From: a virus
Length of the DNA stretch: 58,604 bases
Reading direction: 5' to 3' (one strand)
IMG/VR virus record: IMGVR_UViG_3300047557_000735
Span: 1 to 58,604 of that record
A program made the position numbers and the translations under genes. Positions within the stretch are counted from its first letter, which is position 1, and each line of letters opens with the position of its first letter. Below are positions 26,282-32,565 of this stretch, piece by piece. The notes beneath the pieces were generated by a model. The model was not told the DNA's origin. It did no database searches and saw nothing but the letters and a program-made list of their open reading frames with translations.

Positions 26282-27226
26282 TTATTTAAGATTAACAAAT
26301 GGCACAGATCCATTTGCCATGGTTGCGGGAAGTTTTCCATCCCAACGTTCAATAGCTTTTAGCTGTACATATGCTGCACCGCCTTGGCTATTAATTGCTT
26401 GCGTTTCAATTTGAATTGCCTTTGCTCGTCCTTCGGCGCGGGCAACAGCCTGCTTTGCTTCTACTTCGATACGTGCTAGGTCTTGCTCTGCTTTTAGCTT
26501 GCTTTGGGTTGCAATCACTTTTGCTTCAATAGCCTTCTGGTAGTCGGCGCTAAAGGCAAAGTTAACCAGACTAATGTCATTCACACCCACGTTGTACTTG
26601 GCAAGTTTGGTAGCCAGTTCTTCGCGGATTTGCTGGGACACTACGTCACGCTTAACGATCAGGTCTTCGCTGGTATAGCGAGCAACGACCGCTTTGAATG
26701 ACTCGTTAATGCCCGGCAGGATTACCTTGTCCTCAAGGTTCAGACCGAACTCTTTGTAGATGTGTCCTACCTTAGCTCCGTCCAGACGGTAGTTAACTAC
26801 GATATCGGTATGTACCTGCTGAAGATCTTTGGTGCCTGCGCTGGCGTTGCCCAACTTGGTAGTTACCAGACGGACATCTACTTCTCGGATGTATGAAAGT
26901 GGGTTAACAAAGTGTGCGCCCTCTGTCAGCGTCTGCTGATTTACCGTACCAAACGTCACCTGAATGCCTATATGTCCCGCTGGAACTACGGTAAACGATT
27001 CAGACAATGTGTAAATTACAAAAACTACTGGTGCCGCAATAAAAAGAATGTTGTTGAACTGAGGCTTCTCAGGCAACGGATCTGGCTGCAAAGATTTGTA
27101 GGTCGCATTACGGCGCTCCACTTCGTTGCAACGTCTTTGCCAAGTTGACAGCGAGTCGTGCCGCGCATACAACAATCCCAAGGTTGGGATGGTTAAAATT
27201 AAGAACGATAAAATTATGTAGAACAT
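26282..27226 (-). CDS. SPFH/band-7 (prohibitin-like) membrane protein
   Basis: 314 aa. Two hydrophobic segments (residues 2-20 and about 59-76) anchor it. Residues about 78-250 form an SPFH domain: VVPAGHIGIQVTFGTVN, GAHFVNPLSYIREVDVRLVTT, then the long helical region AKVIATQSKLKAEQDLARIEVEAKQAVARAEGRA (two stretches) and a C-terminal LKAIERWDGKLPATM typical of prohibitin/HflC-like proteins. Host homologues (HflK/HflC) form membrane cages and regulate FtsH protease. A phage copy may modulate host proteolysis or superinfection. Early operon member between the Cas4-like and secreted-peptide genes. Confidence 0.88.
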   Translation of the reverse strand: MFYIILSFLILTIPTLGLLYARHDSLSTWQRRCNEVERRNATYKSLQPDPLPEKPQFNNILFIAAPVVFVIYTLSESFTVVPAGHIGIQVTFGTVNQQTLTEGAHFVNPLSYIREVDVRLVTTKLGNASAGTKDLQQVHTDIVVNYRLDGAKVGHIYKEFGLNLEDKVILPGINESFKAVVARYTSEDLIVKRDVVSQQIREELATKLAKYNVGVNDISLVNFAFSADYQKAIEAKVIATQSKLKAEQDLARIEVEAKQAVARAEGRAKAIQIETQAINSQGGAAYVQLKAIERWDGKLPATMANGSVPFVNLK

Positions 27227-28114
27227 TTACTGCCCCCTCATTGAAATGTATCTTTGATGTTGATCGCAAAACTGGGAGACCTGACAGAACTTCTCACACC
27301 GGGTGCGCTCCCCCTCACGCACTTCGATTTCATACTCCTTCTTCTTGGCATTCAGCGTTGCCAGTTCTTCCTCTGCTCGATCCTTCTCACCAAACAAAGT
27401 CTTGGCACGTACACCGCCGATCTTCTTGACGGCGTAGACGGTAGGCTTCTCCCACATTTCCTCGGGCGTGCATGCGGGTAGCTCATCATCTACCTGCCGG
27501 TTAAACAGCGCCTCGTTGTGCAGGACTAAGCGGCTACGGATGTAATCCTCACGCTGCTCGAATGTCCAGAGAGGGATGTCTATGGTGACGATGGGTGCCT
27601 GTGGGTATGTCTCCTTGGCTTCCGCATCTCGGCGGCTCCAGTCCCGAACGATGCCCACGATCTGGATAGAGCGGACGCGCTGTCCCTTTACCTTCTCTAC
27701 CAGCCATGCGTAGCAGTTCAACTGGTTGACCCAGTCTGTCTTCTCCTGCTGTACTGACCACGCGCCGGTGACCTTATAGTCCTTGATGTCGATGCCATCG
27801 GAGTGGACTTCTTGCAGGTCGATAGCACCAGAGATCTTCCATCCCTCGAACTGGGTGAACAGGCGCTCTTCTACGATGTGGTTCTCATCCTTGCCATGCT
27901 CGAGGATGTTGTGAACGGCGGTGCCAAATAGAGACCAGACCATCTCAGATACGTCCGTCTCAAGCTCGTCGATATGCTTGTTGCGTAGCTGCACGATACG
28001 CGGTGAGTTCAGTAGTTCGGTCACGCTCAGGTTGACATCACCCTTGCTGTATTGAGGCCGCTTCACTACGTTGACAAAGGTCTGCGGGATGTTGAACTTA
28101 TTTGTAATCTTCAT
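27227..28114 (-). CDS. Cas4/RecB-like PD-(D/E)xK exonuclease
   Basis: 295 aa. Motifs of the RecB-family nuclease fold: FGTAVHNILEHG (H68), GAIDL (D99), IDIKDYKV (D112, K114) and a downstream WVNQLNCYAWLV matching the QxxxY motif. The C-terminus has closely spaced cysteines (RCEKFCQVSQFC), reminiscent of but probably less complete than the Cas4/AddB iron-sulfur cluster. Likely a 5'-3' or 3'-5' resecting exonuclease supplying ssDNA to ERF. ATG 28114 follows AAGGAAAA and overlaps the upstream stop. Confidence 0.82.
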   Translation of the reverse strand: MKITNKFNIPQTFVNVVKRPQYSKGDVNLSVTELLNSPRIVQLRNKHIDELETDVSEMVWSLFGTAVHNILEHGKDENHIVEERLFTQFEGWKISGAIDLQEVHSDGIDIKDYKVTGAWSVQQEKTDWVNQLNCYAWLVEKVKGQRVRSIQIVGIVRDWSRRDAEAKETYPQAPIVTIDIPLWTFEQREDYIRSRLVLHNEALFNRQVDDELPACTPEEMWEKPTVYAVKKIGGVRAKTLFGEKDRAEEELATLNAKKKEYEIEVREGERTRCEKFCQVSQFCDQHQRYISMRGQ

Positions 28115-28566
28115 ATGTTTTTTTCCTTCAGCTTGGCTTCGATGGCTTCAGCAAACCATTTAAAACCTAACGGCAATCGTTTTGCTTCGCCGTCAGTTTG
28201 TGCTAAACAGTCAAACATTTCCTCATCCGTCAGCCCCTGCCATTCGCGCTGTGGTGGGGCGTTATAAATTGGCGGCTTAATGTAAACCGTAGCATCGTTG
28301 ACCTTATATGCAATCGGCTCCGGTTCATTGCGCTGTGGTGGGACGTTGACGGTCAAGATGCCATCCTGCTTTGCGCCGCATTTTGTGCATTCAACTTCCA
28401 TCAGGTACTTGTCTGCCACCGGCTCCGGTTCAGGCTGCGCGAGTCGGGCGCAGAGAGTTTCGATTGCTCTCATAGTCTTGCCTGTGTTTAATGATTCTAG
28501 CCATCTGTGTTCTGCCTCCAACGCATCCAGCACCTGCTGCGCTTCCTCTCTGGTCAAAGCAATCAC
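28111..28566 (-). CDS. Mosaic small phage protein with LTREEAQQVLDAL and GLTDEE modules, 151 aa
   Basis: The start chosen is GTG 28566 (GTGA overlap with the upstream stop, GGAGG before it). Domain order: LTREEAQQVLDALEAE, ETLCARLAQPEPEP, a C-x2-C element (VECTKCGAKQDG), then WQGLTDEEMFDCLAQ and a terminal AIEAKLKEKN. Each piece occurs separately in neighbouring genes, so it reads as a mosaic of phage early-protein modules. No biochemical role is known to me. Confidence 0.6.
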   Translation of the reverse strand: MIALTREEAQQVLDALEAEHRWLESLNTGKTMRAIETLCARLAQPEPEPVADKYLMEVECTKCGAKQDGILTVNVPPQRNEPEPIAYKVNDATVYIKPPIYNAPPQREWQGLTDEEMFDCLAQTDGEAKRLPLGFKWFAEAIEAKLKEKNI

Positions 28567-28802
28567 AGTTCCTCCCCATTCTGTTCTGCTGCTTTGTTCA
28601 TGTCGTGTAGTGCAAGTCGGGCGCGAAGGGTTTCGATTGTTTCCTGAGACTTTGCTACCGCTTGCTTTAAATATATAGAACGCCTGTACCACTCGCCGTG
28701 TTGATCTATGTTTTGTTGCATCTCCCAGTTTTGCGAATCTGCCGCATCAATCAACGCATCCAACACCTGTTGCGCTTCCTCGCGTGTTAATGTGATGGTC
28801 AT
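28563..28802 (-). CDS. Small phage protein with LTREEAQQVLDAL module, 79 aa
   Basis: ATG 28802 overlaps the upstream stop (ATGA) and has GGAGG at good distance. The start region TITLTREEAQQVLDALIDAAD is almost the same as that of the gene downstream, and both contain an ETLRARLA-type helix. Probably arose by duplication of that module. Function unknown. Confidence 0.6.
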   Translation of the reverse strand: MTITLTREEAQQVLDALIDAADSQNWEMQQNIDQHGEWYRRSIYLKQAVAKSQETIETLRARLALHDMNKAAEQNGEEL

Positions 28803-29002
28803 TCTGCCTCCAGAGGTATGTCGCGCCATTCGCCTCCTACAAGCTCAACAGTTTGATACCCATAACCGTCAGAAAATGTCCTGTGCGGTGCCCACCATTG
28901 CTGAAGAATTTTTATTGCATGGCCTGTTGAAATACCTGTCTTTTGGTCTGTGTTCATATTTACAAAACGCTCAACAAAGCGCAGTTTATTTGTTGGTGTC
29001 AT
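28799..29002 (-). CDS. Hypothetical protein, 67 aa
   Basis: Second gene of the leftward operon. Contains TGISTGHAIKILQQWWAPHRTF and a short beta C-terminus (VELVGGEWRDIPLE). Overlaps both neighbours by four bases, indicating coupled translation. No family recognised. Confidence 0.55.
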   Translation of the reverse strand: MTPTNKLRFVERFVNMNTDQKTGISTGHAIKILQQWWAPHRTFSDGYGYQTVELVGGEWRDIPLEAE

Positions 29003-29196
29003 TGTTGTTCTCCTTGTTCTATCTCATCTAGGACATCATTAGCCCACTGAGGATCGCCGCCCATTCTTATTTTTACTAACGCAGCAATCAGCTTTGCGTT
29101 GATCTCTTGAAGCGCTTCGACTTCCATCTTCTTTTCGCAGTACGCCAGCCATAGCTGCTGTACCGAATCGTCAGTAAACTCTTTCCACTTACCCAT
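28999..29196 (-). CDS. Hypothetical helical protein, first gene of leftward operon, 65 aa
   Basis: The start chosen is ATG 29196 behind GGGAGG; an in-frame ATG at 29211 has no ribosome site. The product is helical: VQQLWLAYCEKKMEVEALQ and NAKLIAALVKIRMGG. It is the promoter-proximal gene of the minus-strand early operon, so probably made first and in quantity. Function unknown. Confidence 0.55.
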   Translation of the reverse strand: MGKWKEFTDDSVQQLWLAYCEKKMEVEALQEINAKLIAALVKIRMGGDPQWANDVLDEIEQGEQQ

Positions 29197-29220
29197 AGCG
29201 TCCTCCCTCACAATATCTGC

Positions 29221-29249
29221 ATGCTATTACAACAGGTAGGTAGTGTCAA
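29221..29249 (-). promoter_or_regulatory. Leftward early promoter (sigma70-like)
   Basis: On the minus strand TTGACA (29249-29244) is followed after exactly 17 bases by TAGCAT (29226-29221). The -35 is a perfect consensus match, the -10 a four-of-six match. It lies 25 bases upstream of the first leftward gene start and would transcribe the 29196-19305 operon. Confidence 0.65.
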
Positions 29250-29287
29250 TAGGTATATTCAAGGGGGAACAATCTGTTGCATTAAGG

Positions 29288-29311
29288 CTATCTGGTAATT
29301 CTTCCAGATAG
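29288..29311. promoter_or_regulatory. Palindromic operator O1, shared with 39236-39259
   Basis: Half-sites CTATCTGG and CCAGATAG flank an 8-base centre (TAATTCTT). The left twelve bases CTATCTGGTAAT are identical to the left half of the perfect 24-bp palindrome upstream of the LexA-like gene. It lies 40 bases upstream of the leftward -35 and directly before a possible rightward -10 (TATGCT at 29313-29318) that could start the structured RNA. A repressor or activator site for one or both directions is likely. Confidence 0.7.
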
Positions 29312-29596
29312 GTATGCTATTCTTGGGGCGAGGAAAGCGGATGCTGGAGACTGCACCTCCAAAGCGGTCATTGCTTGCCAGATGTAGCGAGTACTCGGTG
29401 ATTGCAACGTTGTTGTGTTCATACCCCAGCCGCAGGTGGGCAAACGGCGGCGACAGGAGTCTGGTAATCCTTTAAGCTGTAGCGTAACTGGATGATCCTG
29501 TGGACACCCCGGAGAGACGGGGAGAGTCTTCTTGCCGGTGGTGAATGCCGGGAGCCCCTCCGCTCTCCCCCTCCTTCGAGACGGGGGGCTTTTTTT
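29312..29596 (+). ncRNA. Structured non-coding transcript region upstream of tRNA, with T-run terminator
   Basis: No plausible gene on either strand. The plus strand is dense in pairing: GGAG/CTCC near 29345, GGGG (29324) with CCCC (29424), CGAGTACTCG at 29388-29397, CCGG/CCGG around 29535-29551, and GGGGAGAG (29519) with CTCTCCCC (29572). It ends in GGGGGGC followed by seven T at 29590-29596. This fits a discrete small RNA or the 5' domain of a longer one. The exact 5' end is unknown. Confidence 0.5.
29552..29596 (+). terminator. G/C-rich hairpin with T7 tail
   Basis: AGCCCC near 29552 can pair with GGGGCT ending at 29590, followed by TTTTTTT. Alternative pairings exist with upstream CCCCGGAGAG. 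Placed between the first structured block and the tRNA, it could be an intrinsic terminator or attenuator. Confidence 0.5.
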
Positions 29597-29633
29597 ACAC
29601 GCAATATGTCGTTCCTGTTATAGTCTCATCAGA

Positions 29634-29708
29634 TGCGGGATGGCGCAGCGGTAGCGCGGTGGGCTCATATTCCATAGGTCGTCGGTTCGATTCCGGCTCC
29701 CGCTACCA
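29634..29708 (+). tRNA. tRNA with CAU anticodon (Met/fMet/Ile2-type), CCA encoded
   Basis: A canonical 75-nt cloverleaf can be drawn by eye. Acceptor TGCGGGA/TCCCGCT has a T-T mismatch at position 1-72. D stem GCGC/GCGC has the loop AGCGGTA. Anticodon stem GTGGG/TCCAT closes loop CTCATAT (anticodon CAT). Variable loop AGGTC, T stem GTCGG/CCGGC, loop TTCGATT and an encoded ACCA end complete it. A 1-72 mismatch is an initiator hallmark, but the C11-G24 pair and the G31-T39 wobble are not. CAU could also be a lysidine-modified Ile2 tRNA. Confidence 0.85.
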
Positions 29709-29830
29709 AGACGCATGACCATTGCTGGACGTGAAAACGTAAAGCGGACTAACCCAGAAGCGGGAAGCCCCGAGTTCTAGACACCTCGGTGGTAGCAAGA
29801 CGGGGAAATAGCAGTGGTCAGTCGTGTTGG
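29706..29830 (+). ncRNA. Structured RNA unit A, abutting the tRNA
   Basis: Closing helix: CCAAGACGCATGACCATTG (29706-29724) pairs discontinuously with CAGTGGTCAGTCGTGTTGG (29812-29830). Inside are an ACGT-GAAA-ACGT tetraloop hairpin (29729-29740) and CCCCG (29768) pairing with CGGGG (29801), enclosing CCGAG/CTCGG. The same frame recurs as unit B with compensatory changes. The first three bases coincide with the tRNA CCA. No protein-coding potential. Function unknown. Confidence 0.65.
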
Positions 29831-29894
29831 TGTCAGTGAATAGCTGGCAGTGGCATATCGCACACGGGCAATAGGGAATAGCTGTCACCAACAA

Positions 29895-30011
29895 CCAAGA
29901 CGCATGAGGATTGGCTTATTACTGGAAAGTCCGGACTAAAGGTAATGAGATCAGCGGAGTGTCCTTAGTGACTAGGCGGGCTCGTAAGGCCGCAGTCCTC
30001 AGTCGTGTTGG
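29895..30011 (+). ncRNA. Structured RNA unit B, paralogue of unit A
   Basis: CCAAGACGCATGAGGATTGG (29895-29914) pairs with GCAGTCCTCAGTCGTGTTGG (29992-30011). Compared with unit A, the flanks are the same but the middle ACCA/TGGT has become AGGA/TCCT, which keeps pairing. The interior has ATTAC/GTAAT, a palindromic AGTCCGGACT and GCGG/CCGC. Units A and B lie 64 bases apart, linked by a TTGGTG...CACCAA stem. Strong evidence that the RNA, not a peptide, is selected. Confidence 0.65.
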
Positions 30012-30213
30012 TGAATGCGTAGGCTGATACGCGGCGAGCCGGAGCTAATGCAGGAAACGACGGACACCAAGGCTGACCTGAATATGCCGGAGATCAGCGC
30101 CGGTCACCAACCTCCACTAAAGTCCAGTAACGTCCAGTTGCACGGAATCTCATACTGTCTTATCATTCGTCCTGTCAGAGCTGGCACTCTGTCATATACG
30201 CTAATGAGTACTA
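30012..30213 (+). ncRNA. Structured linker between unit B and the long terminator
   Basis: No gene is seen. Local hairpins include GCGTA/TACGC at about 30018-30032 and GCTGA/TCAGC at about 30072-30099, while GGTCACCAACC (30102-30112) can compete for TTGGTG elements upstream. It appears to be the 3' part of the same structured transcript that holds units A and B. Confidence 0.4.
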
Positions 30214-30350
30214 ACCCCAGTCAGTTTAGGTGGGGCATGTGTAGTTCAGTTATATCTTCCTTCTCACGAGGGGAAAATCCATTAGCGTGGATATGACTGA
30301 GTTGCCCATGCCAACGGGCCATGCCCCACCTAAGTTGTACTGGGGTTTTT
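30214..30350 (+). terminator. Very long branched terminator hairpin
   Basis: ACCCCAGT then TTAGGTGGGGCATG (30214-30240 region) pairs with CATGCCCCACCTAA then ACTGGGGT (30320-30347 region), followed by TTTTTCTTT. The loop holds a second stem, CAGTTATATC with GATATGACTG. This 130-base structure is far longer than an ordinary intrinsic terminator and probably both ends and protects the structured RNA. Confidence 0.75.
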
Positions 30351-30674
30351 CTTTGGGCGCTCTGACCGCACCTACCGCGATAGCAGAGAGCCTGCATGGG
30401 CTGCCGTAGAGAGTACACTGGCCGAGGATTCACCCCCCTGCGAGCCACGTAGCCTGTCAGCGAGGGACTACACAAGACGGTGGGGACAAGTGGTGAGACA
30501 ACCCTGCCATCGAGATAATCGCTGCCTCACGGGTTTGCTGGGCGCCAGTAGCAGGGCGTTGGGCAGGGAGATACCACCGCCTCTGTGCCTACGGCATGGG
30601 TAAAGGCTGGGCTATCACCCTTGGGGAACCTAGACACGGGTATGCAATAGGTAGGATGAGACCAGAACTACCTG
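30351..30674. other. Gene-free stretch upstream of rightward promoter
   Basis: No convincing reading frame on either strand. Short pairings such as AGCC/GGCT near 30390 and GTGAG/CTCAC at about 30493-30529 suggest continued RNA structure or a leader, but I could not build a coherent fold. No repeats or tRNA seen here. Confidence 0.4.
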
Positions 30675-30703
30675 TTGACACATCTATATGTAGGGATTAT
30701 GAT
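30675..30703 (+). promoter_or_regulatory. Rightward early promoter (consensus sigma70)
   Basis: TTGACA (30675-30680), a 17-base spacer, then TATGAT (30698-30703). It lies 45 bases before the first rightward gene. An operator-like CTATATGTAG sits in the spacer and a CTACATGTAG just downstream of the -10, so it is probably repressible. Confidence 0.85.
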
Positions 30704-30737
30704 TACTACATGTAGAGGAATCATCCACTATATGTAG
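30684..30737. promoter_or_regulatory. Three operator-like sites with 22-bp spacing
   Basis: CTATATGTAG (30684-30693), CTACATGTAG (30706-30715, perfect palindrome) and CTATATGTAG (30728-30737) begin exactly 22 bp apart, about two helical turns, placing them on the same DNA face. The first is inside the promoter spacer, the second at the likely transcription start, the third at the ribosome site of the first gene. Confidence 0.8.
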
Positions 30738-30747
30738 AGGAGGTGGT

Positions 30748-31008
30748 ATGGAAAAGGAAGTGATGAGCTTGGTCAGGGAGGCCATGGAATTGTCAGACCG
30801 GCTGGAGTCAGTCTTGGATGGGGAGGATATGTTCGTTATCCTGATGGCGCTGACCAAGGTGGCAGGTGTGATGCTCGCTGAGTCGGAGGGGCTATCCCCC
30901 AATCTGGCGGATGAGCGGACTTCTGTTGCGTGGTTCAGCGTGGGTGCTGTGGCTGCGTATCGTGGGCACAAGGAGGCCATGAAGGAAGCAGCCGGGACGA
31001 TGCACTGA
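30748..31008 (+). CDS. Hypothetical helical protein, first rightward gene, 86 aa
   Basis: Ribosome site AGGAGGT before ATG 30748. The sequence is acidic and helical (EVMSLVREAMELSDRLESVL, MFVILMALTKVAGVML), followed by SVAWFSVGAVAAYRGHKEAM. Promoter-proximal position under three operator-like sites makes it a candidate for a regulator or host-takeover protein. No DNA-binding motif is obvious. Confidence 0.6.
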   Translation: MEKEVMSLVREAMELSDRLESVLDGEDMFVILMALTKVAGVMLAESEGLSPNLADERTSVAWFSVGAVAAYRGHKEAMKEAAGTMH

Positions 31009-31430
31009 TGGACAGGCAACGGATCTATGATGCCATGCTGATCAAGGGGTTCCGGTCAGACATCACCATCGGCTACCTGTACTACTGGCTCAAGCCCTAC
31101 AACATCGCGCCTCCAGATAAGGACTTGATGCGGCAGCCGCCCATGGCTAACAAGATGTCAGTCAGGGTATTCGTCGGCACTTTCTTGAAGCCACTGGCAG
31201 ACAGGTTGTGGGACACCGATCCATCGCAGGACATGAAGACACTGGACTGGATGAAGAACATCGAGTGTCAGCAAGACAGGAAGATCGACAACGAGCGCAG
31301 GAGACTAAGGCGGCAAGTAACCCATGATCATGGGCGTATGGATATCCTTGGTCATAACCTTGAACGGCAACACACCAACAACCAGTGGCACGTTACTAAA
31401 TCAAAAATAAAACTAAGGAGAGTGAAATGA
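31008..31430 (+). CDS. Hypothetical basic protein, 140 aa
   Basis: The start chosen is ATG 31008 (TGATG overlap with the upstream stop). Residues 1-60 read DRQRIYDAMLIKGFRSDITIGYLYYWLKPYNIAPPDKDLM, and the C-terminal half is rich in Arg/Lys/His (DNERRRLRRQVTHDHGR), suggesting nucleic-acid binding. I do not recognise the family. ATGA overlap with the next gene. Confidence 0.6.
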   Translation: MDRQRIYDAMLIKGFRSDITIGYLYYWLKPYNIAPPDKDLMRQPPMANKMSVRVFVGTFLKPLADRLWDTDPSQDMKTLDWMKNIECQQDRKIDNERRRLRRQVTHDHGRMDILGHNLERQHTNNQWHVTKSKIKLRRVK

Positions 31431-31630
31431 GATCGGTGGCAGAAGACTTGGCAGAGTGGTTGGAATCTCAGCCTCGGAACAAGCTTGATCTGGAAGCGGC
31501 AATCTTCATCAGGAAGATGGAGCGTGTCTACGCAGCAGCTTATGACATGGTCTATGCCCGCAACGACGTAGCCAGCAAGGCTGCATACGCGGACATGGTT
31601 GACGTTATCAAGGGAAGGAAACCAGAGTGA
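31427..31630 (+). CDS. Hypothetical helical protein, 67 aa
   Basis: AAGGAGAG precedes ATG 31427. Entirely helical (VAEDLAEWLESQ, AAIFIRKMERVYAAAYDMVY). Its stop overlaps the GTG start of a tiny membrane protein. No recognisable family. Confidence 0.55.
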   Translation: MRSVAEDLAEWLESQPRNKLDLEAAIFIRKMERVYAAAYDMVYARNDVASKAAYADMVDVIKGRKPE

Positions 31631-31743
31631 TTGATCTCGCTACCTACTTGTTGTTGGCGGCGGGTGCGCTCATTGGAGCCGGGCTATGTTTGCTTGGCAT
31701 TGCGGGTGTGTTGTGGTTAATGATTAAACTTTCGGAGGGGTAA
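31627..31743 (+). CDS. Tiny membrane protein, 38 aa
   Basis: GTG start at 31627 overlaps the upstream stop (GTGA), with AAGGAAACC before it; TAA at 31741-31743 abuts the next ATG. Residues 6-34 are one continuous hydrophobic helix (YLLLAAGALIGAGLCLLGIA then VLWLMIKL). It could be an early inner-membrane protein or a small holin-like toxin. Function unknown. Confidence 0.55.
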   Translation: MIDLATYLLLAAGALIGAGLCLLGIAGVLWLMIKLSEG

Positions 31744-32565
31744 ATGAATCTCAGCTTAGACAAAATTAGAATCGATTGTGGTACGCAATCACGTACCAAG
31801 ATTGACGATCAAGTGGTTGGACAATACTGCGAGGCGATTAAAAACTCCGTTGTATTCCCAAAGGTCATCGTATTCCATGACGGCCTCCAGTACTACCTTG
31901 CCGATGGATTCCACCGCTACCTCGCAACCAAAGCGGCGGGCTCTCCCAACATCGACTGCCACATTATCAACGGCACTCTCCGTGATGCGGTGCTCTACTC
32001 CAACGGCGCGAACGGTGATCATGGTTTGCAGCGTACCAATGCAGACAAGCGCAACGTAGTTATTCGCATGCTCCAAGATATCGAATGGTCTGAGTGGTCT
32101 GACCGTGAGATAGCCAAGCACTGTCACGTTAGTCATGTGCTGGTCGCCAACATCCGCCGGGAACTGGGCATAGGCAATGACTCCATCAAGTTTGAGCGTG
32201 GCGGCAAGACCCATGTCATGAAGACCAAAGACAAGAAGCAGGACGAGCCGAAGCAAGAGGAGCCCGTTGAAGACTGGCCTTTTGAGGAAACGCCGGAACA
32301 GCAGATGGCTGAGGCTATTACCCTGCTCAAGGCTGAGAATGAGGCGCTGTCCGACAGGCTTGCCGTTGCCACGATGGACGCTGATGAGATTGAAAAGCAG
32401 ATGGCAGAGTCCACCATCAAGGATTTGCGTGCACAGATTCGTCTGCTCGAGATTGAACTTGCTGCGGTCAAGCATTCACGCGACACCTTCCAATCTGAAA
32501 ACGCCCAGCTTATGAAACAGGTGGCTATGCTTCAGAAGAAGCTCAAGAAGCTAGAAGAAAAGTGA
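31744..32565 (+). CDS. ParB/Srx-fold protein with HTH and C-terminal coiled coil
   Basis: 273 aa. Residues 1-75 match the ParB N-terminal domain: IRIDCGTQSRTKID and YYLADGFHRYLATK with D54-G-F-H-R58 in the nucleotide-binding position. Residues 118-140 (WSDREIAKHCHVSHVLVANI) form a helix-turn-helix. Residues about 188-273 are a long acidic-basic coiled coil. Phage proteins of this type act as transcription factors or CTP/DNA-binding accessory proteins; no ParA partner is present, so partition is unlikely. First large gene of the rightward operon. Confidence 0.75.
   Translation: MNLSLDKIRIDCGTQSRTKIDDQVVGQYCEAIKNSVVFPKVIVFHDGLQYYLADGFHRYLATKAAGSPNIDCHIINGTLRDAVLYSNGANGDHGLQRTNADKRNVVIRMLQDIEWSEWSDREIAKHCHVSHVLVANIRRELGIGNDSIKFERGGKTHVMKTKDKKQDEPKQEEPVEDWPFEETPEQQMAEAITLLKAENEALSDRLAVATMDADEIEKQMAESTIKDLRAQIRLLEIELAAVKHSRDTFQSENAQLMKQVAMLQKKLKKLEEK

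Noticed and set aside
29920-29945. GGAAAGTCCGGAC in unit B resembles the conserved region I of bacterial RNase P RNA
   Set aside because: The other RNase P hallmarks (conserved regions III to V, P4 pairing partner) are not found nearby, and the string is part of a palindromic hairpin here. Treated as chance or convergent similarity.
31789-32475. 228-codon antisense frame under the ParB-like gene
   Set aside because: The plus-strand gene has ParB motifs, a helix-turn-helix and operon overlaps; the antisense product has no recognisable feature.
31744-32565. Plasmid-like ParAB partition system
   Set aside because: Only a ParB-fold protein is present; no ParA ATPase and no cluster of parS-like repeats were seen.
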